A DNA stretch of 64,000 nucleotides from Candidatus Poribacteria bacterium (GCA_022827185.1 JAJDTM010000027.1:27301-91300), one strand, 5' to 3'. Counted from the stretch's first letter, positions 35,042 through 45,018 are shown. Notes: generated from the sequence alone by a model not told the origin. Translations and numbers: made by a program.

Positions 35042-35848
35042 ATGAAATTTATCATGTTCACGAAACATCTGGAAGGATTAGAAATTCCAGATATTATCAC
35101 CGCATTGCAATCGGTCGGCGTAAGTGGTGCGGATCTATGCGTTCGTCCGGGCTATCCGGTGAACCCAGAAAACGCGACGGAGGCACTACCTGCCGCCGCA
35201 AAGCAACTCGCCGATGCAGGTCTATCTATCCCACTCGTTACAACGCCAGGCGATTTCCTTGATTCAACACAAGAAGAGACCCGCCGCGTCTACGCCGCCG
35301 CAGGTGAAGCCGGTGTCGAAAATATCAAACTCGGATACTGGCATTGGCACGCTGAAGACGGTGGCTACTGGGCGCAGGTTGACGCTATCCATAAGCAGTT
35401 GGAAGGGTTTGCCAAACTCTCCGAACAACACGGGCCCCGTACCTGCATCCATAATCACTCTGGTACTTCCATGGGTCTGAATTCGTGTGCTGTGATGAAC
35501 CTTGTCAAAGATTTCGACCCACAACACGTCGGCGTTTTTGCTGATACAGGCCATCTGTCCATTGTCGGTGAACCGATTAATATGGCACTCGATATCGTCA
35601 AATCGCATCTTGCGGTTATGGCGTTCAAGGACCTGGCACGTTCACCCGGTATGGGCGGCGGTAGAGTCGTCCGAATGGGGAAAGGTTTCGTTGACTGGGA
35701 GACGGCAGTAAACACACTGCAAACCATCGGATTTTCAGGTCCCGTGAGTTTCCATAGCGAATACAGTGGCGAGCCTGTGGACACTGTGATTGACCTCGCG
35801 CGCGTAGATGTCCGATTTATTAGAGCTTTATTAAAGACTGTCTCATAA
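35042..35848 (+). CDS. Sugar phosphate isomerase/epimerase-like TIM barrel protein
   Basis: A 268-aa xylose-isomerase-like TIM barrel (AP_endonuc_2 type). Conserved metal-site segments are present: TCIHNHSG (His), GVFADTGHLS (Asp/His) and VSFHSEYSG (Glu). Such enzymes isomerise or epimerise sugars or inositol derivatives with a divalent metal. It lies between a galactonate dehydratase-like gene and a second isomerase. No ribosome-binding site is visible because a repeat element ends just before the ATG. Substrate unknown. Confidence 0.85.
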   Translation: MKFIMFTKHLEGLEIPDIITALQSVGVSGADLCVRPGYPVNPENATEALPAAAKQLADAGLSIPLVTTPGDFLDSTQEETRRVYAAAGEAGVENIKLGYWHWHAEDGGYWAQVDAIHKQLEGFAKLSEQHGPRTCIHNHSGTSMGLNSCAVMNLVKDFDPQHVGVFADTGHLSIVGEPINMALDIVKSHLAVMAFKDLARSPGMGGGRVVRMGKGFVDWETAVNTLQTIGFSGPVSFHSEYSGEPVDTVIDLARVDVRFIRALLKTVS

Positions 35849-35898
35849 ATACCAGTTCGCATATCTCTAAAGAAAATCTGTATTGGGGAATGCAATGT

Positions 35899-35931
35899 AA
35901 GTCCCCCTGATAAGGGGGATTTAGGGGGTTT
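35899..35931 (+). repeat. 33-bp dispersed repeat, copy 1
   Basis: Starts AAGTCCCCCTGATAAGGGGG and ends TTAGGGGGTTT. It is identical to 59732-59764. CCCCCT and AGGGGG can pair as a small hairpin. Confidence 0.85.
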
Positions 35932-36007
35932 CTTCCGTACGAAATCCTTACAGGCAATACTGTCGAACTATTTATGAGATCGTTGTAGAGAAGTAAGGGA
36001 AAATAGC

Positions 36008-36820
36008 ATGTCACAATTTCAGTTAGGCTTAAATACCAGCACCATCCGTCCTGCCGGACTAATGGATAAGATTCGGATCGCTGCCGAAACCGGTTACTCA
36101 GCAATTGAGTTGTGGAACGACGACTTAACGGCTTACGAGGAACAGGGCGGCTCTCTCTCGGATGTCAAAAGCGCACTTGATGACAACGGGCTTTCGGTAC
36201 CTACCGTTATCGCCTTACACGGTTGGCTCAATACGACAGGTTCAGAACATGCGGAAGCGATTGAAGAAGCGAAACGGCGGATGGCGCAAGCCGCCGCTGT
36301 CGGTTCGACCTATATCATCTCAAGCCCACCGCGTGAAGTCGCTGATCTCCAGTTAGGCGGTGAGAACTATCGTGAGCTCCTCGAACTTGGACGTGAATTC
36401 GGTGTTAAACCCGCTATGGAATTTCTCGGTTTTGTAGATGGTATCAACCAAGTCAAGCATGCATGGGAAGTGATGGAGGTCGCAGACCATCCCGATAGCA
36501 CGATTGTGCTTGATCCGTTCCATATCTACCGCGGTGGTGGTGAAATAGAGGATATGGAAGGCATCCCCGGCAAGAAAATCGCAGTCTTCCACTTTAACGA
36601 TGCACCTGCCGAACCTGCGCGTGCCGAGCAATCAGATGCGGATAGGGTTTATCCAGGTGATGGCATCCTTGACCTGAAAAGGATGATCTCTATTCTAAAA
36701 GACGCTGAGTATTCGGGCGTTATCTCGTTAGAACTGTTCAATCCGAGTTATTGGGAGCAAGACCCGGCGGAAGTTGCTCGGATTGGGTTGGAAAAGATGC
36801 AGGCTGTCCTACAGTCCTGA
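36008..36820 (+). CDS. Sugar phosphate isomerase/epimerase-like TIM barrel protein (second)
   Basis: A 270-aa TIM barrel with LNTSTIRPAGLMDKIRIAAE at the start, KPAMEFLGFVDG (Glu ligand), VLDPFHIYRGG (Asp/His), VFHFNDAPA (His) and GVISLELFNP (Glu). These are the metal sites of the xylose-isomerase-like family, close to inosose isomerase or sugar-epimerase types. It shares only fold-level similarity with the gene at 35042. An AAGGGAAAA site precedes the ATG. It probably works in the same sugar route as its neighbours. Confidence 0.85.
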   Translation: MSQFQLGLNTSTIRPAGLMDKIRIAAETGYSAIELWNDDLTAYEEQGGSLSDVKSALDDNGLSVPTVIALHGWLNTTGSEHAEAIEEAKRRMAQAAAVGSTYIISSPPREVADLQLGGENYRELLELGREFGVKPAMEFLGFVDGINQVKHAWEVMEVADHPDSTIVLDPFHIYRGGGEIEDMEGIPGKKIAVFHFNDAPAEPARAEQSDADRVYPGDGILDLKRMISILKDAEYSGVISLELFNPSYWEQDPAEVARIGLEKMQAVLQS

Positions 36821-36908
36821 TATAGTTTTTGGTTTAATCACCGTTTGTTTCTGATTTGCAGTTGAGGCTACTGGTCTGTCAACATTCAGACGCAATCGAA
36901 AATAGGTG

Positions 36909-36936
36909 TTGATTTTCTAAACATGTGTGGTATAAT
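36909..36936 (+). promoter_or_regulatory. Promoter upstream of the DUF2961 gene
   Basis: TTGATT is followed after 16 bases by a perfect TATAAT, about 70 bases before the start at 37009. Confidence 0.55.
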
Positions 36937-37008
36937 AATTAAAATGGAATTTTATCTGCATCCTCAACCTTCTGACCGAAAGTTTTAATGAACAAGGGAA
37001 AAAATTTA

Positions 37009-38157
37009 ATGACTTATGTTGACGGATTATTGTCGTCGTTGACGCGGGTCAAGAAAGCATGTTCGTTACGTGCCTCTTCTTGGGATACGACAGGCAGAAA
37101 TAGCGATGCATGGAACGTTGAACCCGGTGAAACCCGTGTTATCGCAGACATTGAAGGACCGGGATGTATCAATCATATCTGGATGACCCAGCCGAACGGT
37201 TATCGAAACGTCCTGATTCGGATGTATTGGGACGATGAAGAACATCCGAGTGTCCTCTGTCCATTAGGCGACTTCTTTGGACTCGGCAATGAAATCGTTA
37301 ATTCTTACGACGCCATCCCGTTCTCCGCCTCCACGCACCAAAACAACACCTTCAATACAGGCTGCGCGCTCAACTGCTACTTACAAATGCCCTTTAACCG
37401 CAGCGCGAGGATTGAACTCGTCAACGAAGGCGACACAACCCACCGTCAATACTTCTATGTTGATTACGAACTGTACCCCGAACCGCACGGTGAGGATATC
37501 GCCTATTTCCATGCCCAATTCCATCGTGAAAACCCGTGTGACGGATGGGGACATGAAATTACTGTAAATACCCCTGAAGCCAATATCATCAATGCCGAAC
37601 GGCTCGCTTGGGACAATAATTATCTGATCCTCTCCGCCGAAGGCAGAGGTCACTATATCGGTTGTAATCTCTCGGTTACCAACTTCCAAGGCACCTGGTG
37701 GGGCGAAGGCGATGATATGATCTGGGTGGACGGCTATAAATGGCCCCCCGATTTGCACGGCACGGGTTCAGAGGATTACCTCAACCAAGCGTGGGGCATG
37801 CAACAGAACGCCTTCGCACACAACGGCTCTTCTATTCACGAAAATAATACCGACGGCTACCAGACCTCTTATGTCTATCATATCGAAAACCCTATCCGTT
37901 TTGAAAAGGAAATTCGGGTCACGATTGAACATGGACACGGCAATCACCTCAGCAACGAGACATCCTCTGTCGCATACTGGTACCAAATTGAACCACATGC
38001 CCCCTTCGGCATTTTACCTGTTGCCCAACGCAAACCAGTACTGAAAGATGAATCTGGCGCGTGGCAGATTGAAGCGTCGGCACAAACACCTTCAGCGGAA
38101 CTCGTGCTTAACGATGAAATGAAGCAGATGAAATCGAAAATCATAAAAAACCTCTGA
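37009..38157 (+). CDS. DUF2961 family protein
   Basis: A 382-aa protein from the ATG at 37009; an upstream ATG at 36988 is possible. It begins YVDGLLSSLTRVKKACSLRA and has GPGCINHIWMT, MPFNRSARIELVN, GTGSEDYLNQAWG and NPIRFEKEIRVTIEHG, the conserved blocks of DUF2961 beta-sandwich proteins, which includes glycoside-hydrolase-related enzymes acting on fructans or arabinans. It has no signal peptide. An AAGGG stretch about 11 bases upstream of 37009 may be its ribosome-binding site. Its own promoter candidate separates it from the isomerase genes. Function is inferred from family only. Confidence 0.85.
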   Translation: MTYVDGLLSSLTRVKKACSLRASSWDTTGRNSDAWNVEPGETRVIADIEGPGCINHIWMTQPNGYRNVLIRMYWDDEEHPSVLCPLGDFFGLGNEIVNSYDAIPFSASTHQNNTFNTGCALNCYLQMPFNRSARIELVNEGDTTHRQYFYVDYELYPEPHGEDIAYFHAQFHRENPCDGWGHEITVNTPEANIINAERLAWDNNYLILSAEGRGHYIGCNLSVTNFQGTWWGEGDDMIWVDGYKWPPDLHGTGSEDYLNQAWGMQQNAFAHNGSSIHENNTDGYQTSYVYHIENPIRFEKEIRVTIEHGHGNHLSNETSSVAYWYQIEPHAPFGILPVAQRKPVLKDESGAWQIEASAQTPSAELVLNDEMKQMKSKIIKNL

Positions 38158-38243
38158 TGAGATTTTCCTGATGATGAAATTGCGTCAGAAACCATAACGA
38201 CTGCAACCAAATAAAAAATCAGAAATGGAGCGAAAAAGAATAG

Positions 38244-41200
38244 ATGTTCATCGGTTTTCCACAGTTTTTAGCCGCTTGCATCGGACACACAGAGGAAGAG
38301 ACAGATCAACCCGACGATGTACAGCGCGATGACGAATCCCAAACGGAATCGGAAATCACAACCGACGATAATTCCGTAGAAGACACCGAATCTACAGATA
38401 CCCCGGTTTCCGAACACCAAGAAACCCAAGAAAACGATGCCCCCTTCCCATTGGAGGAAGCAACGCCTCCAGAGGATGATGCTCCCGCTGTCACTACAGA
38501 TGAAAGCACGGAAACACATACTGACAGCGATTCAGGCATCGCAGATGAAACCCCAGAAACAGACGGTGACGACGCGTCTGGTGAATCAAACGTAGAAGCG
38601 TCCCCTGCTGGCGAGGTTTCTGATGCCGCACCTTCCGATAGTGATGATCCCTCCGAATCAGCAGAGATTGCTGACGCAATTCCCGAAGACGACGCGGTAC
38701 CCGAAACAGAGGCTGCTTCATCTGAACAGGAAACCGAGGACACTGCAGAAGACAGTCCACAAGTTGCCGATAGCGAAATCACAGAAACCGAAACGGAAGA
38801 AACAGACGAAAGCGATGATACCGAAGCGGAACCTGAACGTCCGCCGTTAGAACTTGGGATTGTTGAAGAGGTCTACGACTTTGTGGAGATGTTCGAGCAA
38901 AGCACTATTTCTGGGACAGAACAAGCATCCGCAAGTGGAACAGATTACGCAGGTGGTGTTACAAAACCAGCGATCTTTGAACATCCAACACCAACAGAGC
39001 CTGCTAAAATTGACTATACCCTTTCACTCCCCGATATTGATGACCAAGAAAAACTGTTTTTACACTTTTCTATCGGCTTACGAGACGGTGTTGTGTTTGA
39101 CGATGAGGCACGACAACCCGGTGGCGTGAAATTCGCCATTGAAATTTTCGATCTGCATAATAATGTGGACTCGGAAGTTACGCCAGACAGATGTTTTGAG
39201 GCGGTGTCTACAGAGTGTCATTGGCAAGAAAATGGAATCGAATTGACCCACTACGCCGGTAGAGAAATCGTTGTGTCATTTTTGACAGAATGCAACATAG
39301 AAGGTAATAGCAACTACGCTTGGGCATTATGGGGCAAACCACAACTACGAAAACTTAAACAATCTGCTCTCCGAAAAGGGAAAAGAGATTCGGAACCCGA
39401 ACTCCGATGTGGCATTGCAATCCTGCACTATAGTGATGAAAGGACACAGTTCTTTGAGTTCAACCAACCTACGTCAACACCAGTTTCCGCACTGGCAGAT
39501 ATTTGCATCGAATCCGTGGCATCAGAAGAACAGCCTATCAAAGTATCACTCCACACGGCACTGCCGAAATTGGAAATTGTGAGTGTCGGGGCAACAGCCG
39601 CTATTGTCGCCGCGGGTGAAGACTTTGAAGTCCAATGTACCCTGCGGAATACCGGCACTGCACCCCTCGGTAGGGCGGACGAGACTCGCATCTCTGTCAA
39701 TGGTGTGAAGTTAAGACGTGGACGGCCCAGACAAACAGTTAGAGAACTTGAACCCGGCGAAGAAACTTCGGTTCACTGGGTAGCGCGCCGTTTTTCACAT
39801 TCAACTGTCGTCACTATTTCAGTTTCGCTTAAATGCCAAACCGCAGCAGGTGAAGGGCGTGATACAGCACAAGGTTCTGTCGCGATCCGTCCGGCATCTC
39901 CGAAACTTGAATCCAAGGTGGTGAAAGAACTACATACCTACACGGCTGAAGGTGGTAGCGTCGTAATGGGGAATAAAAATCTCCGCGTCGTCTTTGTTCG
40001 TGGTGCTGAAACTAAACCAGAAACTAATAGCAGAGAAACGCAAGAACCCGTTTCTCTGCATGAAAAACCGACTGACGGTGGGTTTGAGTACTATATACTA
40101 TTTGTCGCGAAAGGTGGCAACTATCAACAGGTGGCAACCTGCCCCGCACTCGCTGAAATTACCTATTTAGACGCAGCGCAAAACCGTCAATCGGTGCCGC
40201 TTATTCCCACTCAGTATCAACTTGCGGGGAACAATCAAGGTGAATCCATCATCCGGTTCAGCGGCACCGGAACGGATGCGGATGGTGTGAAATGGAGCTA
40301 TGAGATAGGATGGACGCTTACTGAAGATGCAAAGCGTGTTAAAACGGAATCCCGATTACGAACTGATGGGAATCGGGAACTCCTCGCCTTCCGGGGTCCA
40401 ATGCTTTATGCTGGGCAAGGGCGCAATCGCGACAGGAAAACAGCAGCACTCTTCCCTGGGCTCGAATTCTTGGAAAATGACGAACGTTCCTCAAGCACGC
40501 GCGATGCAGCACCGCCGCTCAATAACCGTCTCGTCCCGCATCCCTATAAGATTACAGTGCCGGTCATGGCAGTAGAGATGCAAAAGTCGCTCGTCGGCAT
40601 TATCTGGAATCCGCTTGACACGTGGGACGGCGAAAACCAAATGCTCTCTGCAATATTCGCCTCACCTAATTGGCATCAACATCAGAAGAACCATGCCCTC
40701 GGTGTATTTCTACCCACTATACCCGCGTGGGTCCAGGAGAATTACACAGAGGCTTCTATTCCTTATCCACTCATGTCAGACCGTCCGGTCTCCATCAAAA
40801 CCGAAATTATTGTTGACGGAAACGCCTCTATTTTAGATGCTGTGGCACATTGGACGGATGCTTATGGTACCCCCGAACCGCTGCAACCGCCCCGTAGCGA
40901 CGAAGAAGAAGTTCTACTTTCACGGCACGGATTTATGCACACGACATGGGACGAAGATACCCGAAAATCCCGACACTGTGTGGACTGGACAGCACACAAC
41001 GAACCGGGTTTCGGTGCCCTGCTCTGGTACGACTACCTCGCGACGAAAGATGAAGAAGTAAAAGAGCGAGCACTGGAAATTGCGAGAAACACTGTAAACG
41101 ACTCCGGTCCAGGTGGGTTGGCGGCACGTGGCTCCTGCCACATATTAAGATGGGAGTTCCCTTTCTACATCGGTAATGTTGATGCCGCGTTGGATTACAT

Positions 41201-42329
41201 GGAAGCGGAAATACAGCAACGTATTGCTACACAGGAATCTGATGGCAGTTGGCGATGGCATCCGACAAACGAGAAAACCACCCCTCTCGGAAACGCAGGC
41301 GAAGCCGTACTCGGCACCTGTGCAGAATCGGCATTTCTGCTCCTCAAACACGCACGTATCACCGGCAACAAAACCTCGCGTGAAGCCGGGGTCAAGGCAC
41401 TTGAATTCATGAAACAATTCGCGCTGCCACGCGGCGCACAAATGTGGGAATGCCCGATGTATCAACCGGATGTTCTCGCGGCTGCCCTTGCGATCGGTGC
41501 CTACATTGAGGCTTATGAACTCACCCGTGAGAAAGCATACCTCAAGCGGGCGACATATTGGGCAGAAACTTCACTACCGTTTCTCTATCACTGGCATCTC
41601 CCTGACCGGCCCGGCATGCATTTCGCCTCAATTCCCGTTTTCGGAACAAGTTTCTATACACACCCTTGGTTCGGTGTCCCTGTGCAATGGAACGGATTAG
41701 TCCTCGCCTATTATTTACAACGTTTGAACCAACACACTGAAGATGAAAGATGGTCCCAGATCGCTGAAGGTATTACTGTAAGTGCTATGTATCAGCAGTG
41801 GGAAGACGGTGAACTCAAGGGGACCTATCCTGATGGTTTCTACGGTTTTTGTACTGAAGGTAAGGGACCCCATCTGAATCCTGAAGATATCATAGTGAAT
41901 GTCTATACACTCCGAGGACTCGACCCAGGCATTAAAACCACTATCGTCGGTGATGTTCATCTGAGTTCCGGAGCAAAAGTAGACGCGCTGACCGTGACCG
42001 ATACCGGCCAACTGAGCTGGCAGCTCAGTTATGCCGAAAACGAATCAAGTTACACCCTCATTGTTGGTTCCGGACGTGCCCCACAAGGACTGCGGGCTCG
42101 GTACCAGTTCGCATCGTCCTCGGACGACACACCAACCCCAGATTCGGAAGAGCCTTCAAACGATGCTGAGCCAACTGACGGACTCAACAAATACGCGGAA
42201 ACTGAGATTCCCGCTACCCAAACGCTTGACGATGTTGAATCTGGATGGCTCTATATTGAAGAGAAGGATGCCATATTGGTAAAGTATCTGCACCCCACCG
42301 CGGATGTGCAATTTGAAATTTTGACATAG
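38244..42329 (+). CDS. Very large protein with acidic tail, beta-sandwich domains and alpha/alpha-barrel glycosidase-like domain
   Basis: This 1361-aa protein opens with MFIGFPQFLAACIG, a short hydrophobic start with an LAAC lipobox-like motif but no positive charges. About 190 residues of Asp/Glu/Ser/Thr-rich low complexity follow. Next are a jelly-roll-like domain (about 205-370), a CARDB/Ig-like domain (about 445-545; PKLEIVSVGATAAIVAAGED, ELEPGEETSVHW), a large beta domain (about 560-890), and from about 910 an alpha/alpha-barrel with repeated helical motifs (DGSWRWHPT, GEAVLGTCAESAFLLLKH, QWNGLVLAYYLQRL) as in six-hairpin glycosidases and lyases. The TAG stop directly before the ATG rules out a longer start. 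It probably binds or degrades a polysaccharide, but I cannot name the family. Confidence 0.7.
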   Translation: MFIGFPQFLAACIGHTEEETDQPDDVQRDDESQTESEITTDDNSVEDTESTDTPVSEHQETQENDAPFPLEEATPPEDDAPAVTTDESTETHTDSDSGIADETPETDGDDASGESNVEASPAGEVSDAAPSDSDDPSESAEIADAIPEDDAVPETEAASSEQETEDTAEDSPQVADSEITETETEETDESDDTEAEPERPPLELGIVEEVYDFVEMFEQSTISGTEQASASGTDYAGGVTKPAIFEHPTPTEPAKIDYTLSLPDIDDQEKLFLHFSIGLRDGVVFDDEARQPGGVKFAIEIFDLHNNVDSEVTPDRCFEAVSTECHWQENGIELTHYAGREIVVSFLTECNIEGNSNYAWALWGKPQLRKLKQSALRKGKRDSEPELRCGIAILHYSDERTQFFEFNQPTSTPVSALADICIESVASEEQPIKVSLHTALPKLEIVSVGATAAIVAAGEDFEVQCTLRNTGTAPLGRADETRISVNGVKLRRGRPRQTVRELEPGEETSVHWVARRFSHSTVVTISVSLKCQTAAGEGRDTAQGSVAIRPASPKLESKVVKELHTYTAEGGSVVMGNKNLRVVFVRGAETKPETNSRETQEPVSLHEKPTDGGFEYYILFVAKGGNYQQVATCPALAEITYLDAAQNRQSVPLIPTQYQLAGNNQGESIIRFSGTGTDADGVKWSYEIGWTLTEDAKRVKTESRLRTDGNRELLAFRGPMLYAGQGRNRDRKTAALFPGLEFLENDERSSSTRDAAPPLNNRLVPHPYKITVPVMAVEMQKSLVGIIWNPLDTWDGENQMLSAIFASPNWHQHQKNHALGVFLPTIPAWVQENYTEASIPYPLMSDRPVSIKTEIIVDGNASILDAVAHWTDAYGTPEPLQPPRSDEEEVLLSRHGFMHTTWDEDTRKSRHCVDWTAHNEPGFGALLWYDYLATKDEEVKERALEIARNTVNDSGPGGLAARGSCHILRWEFPFYIGNVDAALDYMEAEIQQRIATQESDGSWRWHPTNEKTTPLGNAGEAVLGTCAESAFLLLKHARITGNKTSREAGVKALEFMKQFALPRGAQMWECPMYQPDVLAAALAIGAYIEAYELTREKAYLKRATYWAETSLPFLYHWHLPDRPGMHFASIPVFGTSFYTHPWFGVPVQWNGLVLAYYLQRLNQHTEDERWSQIAEGITVSAMYQQWEDGELKGTYPDGFYGFCTEGKGPHLNPEDIIVNVYTLRGLDPGIKTTIVGDVHLSSGAKVDALTVTDTGQLSWQLSYAENESSYTLIVGSGRAPQGLRARYQFASSSDDTPTPDSEEPSNDAEPTDGLNKYAETEIPATQTLDDVESGWLYIEEKDAILVKYLHPTADVQFEILT

Positions 42330-42406
42330 CGGTCGTGCTAATAAAAGCAAATACACGCGGCGGTAGATCTTTCATAGGTCCTACCTAAAATAAGGAGACT
42401 ATAGTA

Positions 42407-42745
42407 ATGGCTAAAAAGATTGTTTTCACCACGTTTGTTCTGGTTACTGTGGCAATTGTTGCCCTTGTTATGTTCACACATAATGCAAATGCACAAGATG
42501 ACGCAGCCGCAGCGGATGCACCGATGGTAGACTTCAAAGTACTTGGCGGTTTTATTATTGAAGGCGTTGTTTTTAGCATCGTCGGTTTAATAGTGCTGAT
42601 GGTAGGTTATAAAGTCTTTGATATGGCGACCCCTTATGACCTAAACCGTCAGATCGCTGAAGAAAACAATGTCGCTGCGGGTGTCGCGGTTGCGGGTGTC
42701 CTCGTTTCACTCGGTATCATCGTCGCCGCTGCAATGGGTGGATAG
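42407..42745 (+). CDS. DUF350 family membrane protein
   Basis: A 112-aa protein with a cleavable-looking signal sequence (ending THNANAQ), a short acidic spacer, and two further membrane helices. The segment DMATPYDLNRQIAEENNVAA followed by GVAVAGVLVSLGI is the DUF350 hallmark. DUF350 proteins are small inner-membrane proteins, often with two or four helices, of unclear function. An AAGGAGA site lies eight bases before the ATG. A leading signal peptide on a single DUF350 unit is somewhat unusual. Confidence 0.85.
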   Translation: MAKKIVFTTFVLVTVAIVALVMFTHNANAQDDAAAADAPMVDFKVLGGFIIEGVVFSIVGLIVLMVGYKVFDMATPYDLNRQIAEENNVAAGVAVAGVLVSLGIIVAAAMGG

Positions 42746-42787
42746 AAATAGCATCGTAGCGGCACTGAACGTGCACGCTTCACAAAA

Positions 42788-42806
42788 GGCGCGGTGAAAC
42801 CGCGCC
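42788..42806 (+). repeat. Short perfect palindrome
   Basis: GGCGCGGT, a GAA loop, then ACCGCGCC, between the DUF350 and PhyH genes. No T-run follows, so it is more likely a dispersed palindrome than a terminator. Confidence 0.5.
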
Positions 42807-42860
42807 CATAACCGACGAAACTGTTTCATACGCGCAAAAAAAACGGAGGAAGGTAGAACA

Positions 42861-43670
42861 ATGGCACAAACAACCTACTTGGCGGATCAGGTTGTCAATG
42901 ATGAACAAATCCAAGAATGGGTGGAGACCTTCCACCAGCAAGGTTGCCTGTTTCTGCAAAACGTCTTGACACCTGATCACTGCACACAACTTCGGCAGGA
43001 TTTAGAGTGGGCACTCAAAAACGATCCGAATAACTTAAACGGTGGTAGTCCGGAAGGACGCATGCACTTGAGCCATCGGATGTTTGAACATAGCGAAGCC
43101 AATCGTCGATTGTTTGATCTCGAACCGATTGTCTCCTTTGCTGAGGCACTTGTCGCGGAAAACTGCCACGTCATTCATAACAATTCGTTCCAGACGTTCC
43201 CCGGCGGCGGAATTACGTCCTGGCATCAGGACGACGCACTGCACTATATCGTGACCGAAGGTGAACCGCCAAAAAACGTGCGGCTACCGGTACTACTTTT
43301 TACCGCGAATTACTACCTCACCGATGTCACCGAGATTGAACACGGCGGCACGGAGGTCGTACCGGGTTCACATCTTTTCGGGGCATCGCCGCCGAATCCG
43401 ATAGAGGGAACGGAGTGGGAAGACAAAGTCCAGTATAACCTCGGAAAAGCGGGCAGCGTTATCATGTTCAACAATCAGGTGTGGCATCGCGGCGGTCCCA
43501 ACCAGAGCCAACGCACCCGATATATTACACAGATAACTTACGCACGCCGACTTGTCGGACATAAATACTACCCGTTTATGAACTACAATATGCCGGATTC
43601 CGTCTACAGAGATGCAAGTCCGCGTTTACGTCGATTACTCGGTTTCCTCAATCACGGTGCTTACGGTTAA
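42861..43670 (+). CDS. Phytanoyl-CoA dioxygenase (PhyH) family protein
   Basis: A 269-aa Fe(II)/2-oxoglutarate dioxygenase. The facial triad is visible as His122 and Asp124 in SWHQDDAL and His209 in QVWHRGG, with Arg219 (SQRTRYITQ) positioned for 2-oxoglutarate. The N-terminal YLADQVVNDEQIQEWVETF and GGTEVVPGSH segments are typical. PhyH enzymes hydroxylate varied small molecules, so the substrate is open. A GGAGGAAGG site precedes the ATG at 42861. Confidence 0.9.
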   Translation: MAQTTYLADQVVNDEQIQEWVETFHQQGCLFLQNVLTPDHCTQLRQDLEWALKNDPNNLNGGSPEGRMHLSHRMFEHSEANRRLFDLEPIVSFAEALVAENCHVIHNNSFQTFPGGGITSWHQDDALHYIVTEGEPPKNVRLPVLLFTANYYLTDVTEIEHGGTEVVPGSHLFGASPPNPIEGTEWEDKVQYNLGKAGSVIMFNNQVWHRGGPNQSQRTRYITQITYARRLVGHKYYPFMNYNMPDSVYRDASPRLRRLLGFLNHGAYG

Positions 43671-43742
43671 GTTCCGTCAGGATTTACGCAGCCTCTTCGC
43701 TAGCGAGGTGTCTTTGCTTGGGTATTTTTGCGAATTTCCCAT

Positions 43743-43780
43743 AGAAACCTCGCCTACTGACAACTGATAACTGACAACCA
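43743..43780. repeat. Heptad-arm element, right arm
   Basis: Core AGAAACCTCG is followed by CTGACAAC/TGATAAC heptads and ends three bases before the ATG at 43783. I see no clear left arm. Confidence 0.55.
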
Positions 43781-43782
43781 AT

Positions 43783-44829
43783 ATGAAAGCAGTCGTTTTC
43801 TCAAAACAGGGCAGCACGGAAGTGCTTCAGTATACTGATGTACCGAAACCGACACTTGATGCTAACGAGGTGCTCGTTAAAGTCGAAGCCTGTGCCGTAA
43901 ACTATCTGGATCTCCACGCACGCCGGAACCGACCTGAGATAGAAGCGAAACTCAGCCGAGGGGACACCCCACACATACTCGGATCCGACATCGCTGGAAC
44001 AATTGCTGAGATTGGTGAAACAGTCAGCGGAACTACAGTTGGGGATCGGGTTGTCCTCGCACCATGCATCCCGTGCGGTGTCTGTAGCGATTGTTATGGT
44101 GGTGCTGAAAACTTGTGTGACACGCAAGAACTCATCGGGTTTCAAACCAACGGTGGGTACGCAGAATATGTGAAAGCACCTGCCCAAAACGCGATTCAGA
44201 TACCAGATGCCTTGTCATTTGTTAACGCTGCTGCGATGCCAATTGCGTATCTCACAGCATGGCACATGTTAATGATACGTGCCAAACTTCACCCTGGTGA
44301 GGATATCTTAATTCTTGGCGTAGGCGGTGGTGTCGGAAGTGCGGGGCTGCAAATCGCAAAATTAACCGGTGCCAGAGTCTTTGCTACAGCAAGCAGTGAT
44401 GAAAAACTCGCACGCGCACGCGAAATGGGCGCAGATGCCACGATTAACTACAAAGACATAGATTTCTCGGAAGCCGTGCTTGCGGCAACGGATGGGCGCG
44501 GTGTGGATGTTGTACTTGAGCATGTCGGCGCTGCGACATGGGAGCAGAGTATTGCAAGTCTCGCTAAAAACGGGAGGCTCGTCTCGTGTGGTGTTACGAC
44601 CGGCAACATCGGAACCCTTAATATCCGAAAATTGTATCAGAAACAATTGACCGTAATGGGTTCCGCCCTCGGCACAGTAACAGAACTCCGAACGCTTGTC
44701 CATCTCGCTGCGCGAGGACAATTAGAACCTATTATAGATCGGACTTTGCCGCTTCACCGGGCTGGTGAGGCACATGTGTTGTTGGAAAATCGTCAGAATT
44801 TTGGTAAGGTGGTTTTGATCAATGCTTAG
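43783..44829 (+). CDS. Zinc-dependent alcohol dehydrogenase, MDR superfamily
   Basis: A 348-aa medium-chain dehydrogenase/reductase. The N-terminal GroES-like half has CAVNYLDLHARR, GSDIAGTIAEIG and the structural-zinc cysteines in CIPCGVCSDCYGGAENLC. The nucleotide fold has GVGGGVGSAGLQIAK and the usual VDVVLEHVGAATW. It resembles alcohol and quinone-oxidoreductase-type members that use NAD(P)H. The right arm of a repeat element abuts the ATG and no Shine-Dalgarno is visible. It has no evident operon partner. Confidence 0.9.
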   Translation: MKAVVFSKQGSTEVLQYTDVPKPTLDANEVLVKVEACAVNYLDLHARRNRPEIEAKLSRGDTPHILGSDIAGTIAEIGETVSGTTVGDRVVLAPCIPCGVCSDCYGGAENLCDTQELIGFQTNGGYAEYVKAPAQNAIQIPDALSFVNAAAMPIAYLTAWHMLMIRAKLHPGEDILILGVGGGVGSAGLQIAKLTGARVFATASSDEKLARAREMGADATINYKDIDFSEAVLAATDGRGVDVVLEHVGAATWEQSIASLAKNGRLVSCGVTTGNIGTLNIRKLYQKQLTVMGSALGTVTELRTLVHLAARGQLEPIIDRTLPLHRAGEAHVLLENRQNFGKVVLINA

Positions 44830-45018
44830 AACGGTACATACCCTATTCGGTCTTAAAACTGTGTCTGTTTCGCCAAAGTCTCTTGAAGCAACACAGAGAA
44901 TACAACTCACCAAGGCATGTACAGATCTAAGCAAAGTTCATGGAGGTTTATCTATACGAAGTTGCAGCCTCGCGCATCAACTGAATCTCGTTTGACGCGG
45001 AGTCCGCTGCTCCGTATC

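Noticed and set aside
42788..42806. Rho-independent terminator after the DUF350 gene
   Set aside because: The stem is good, but no T-run follows it.
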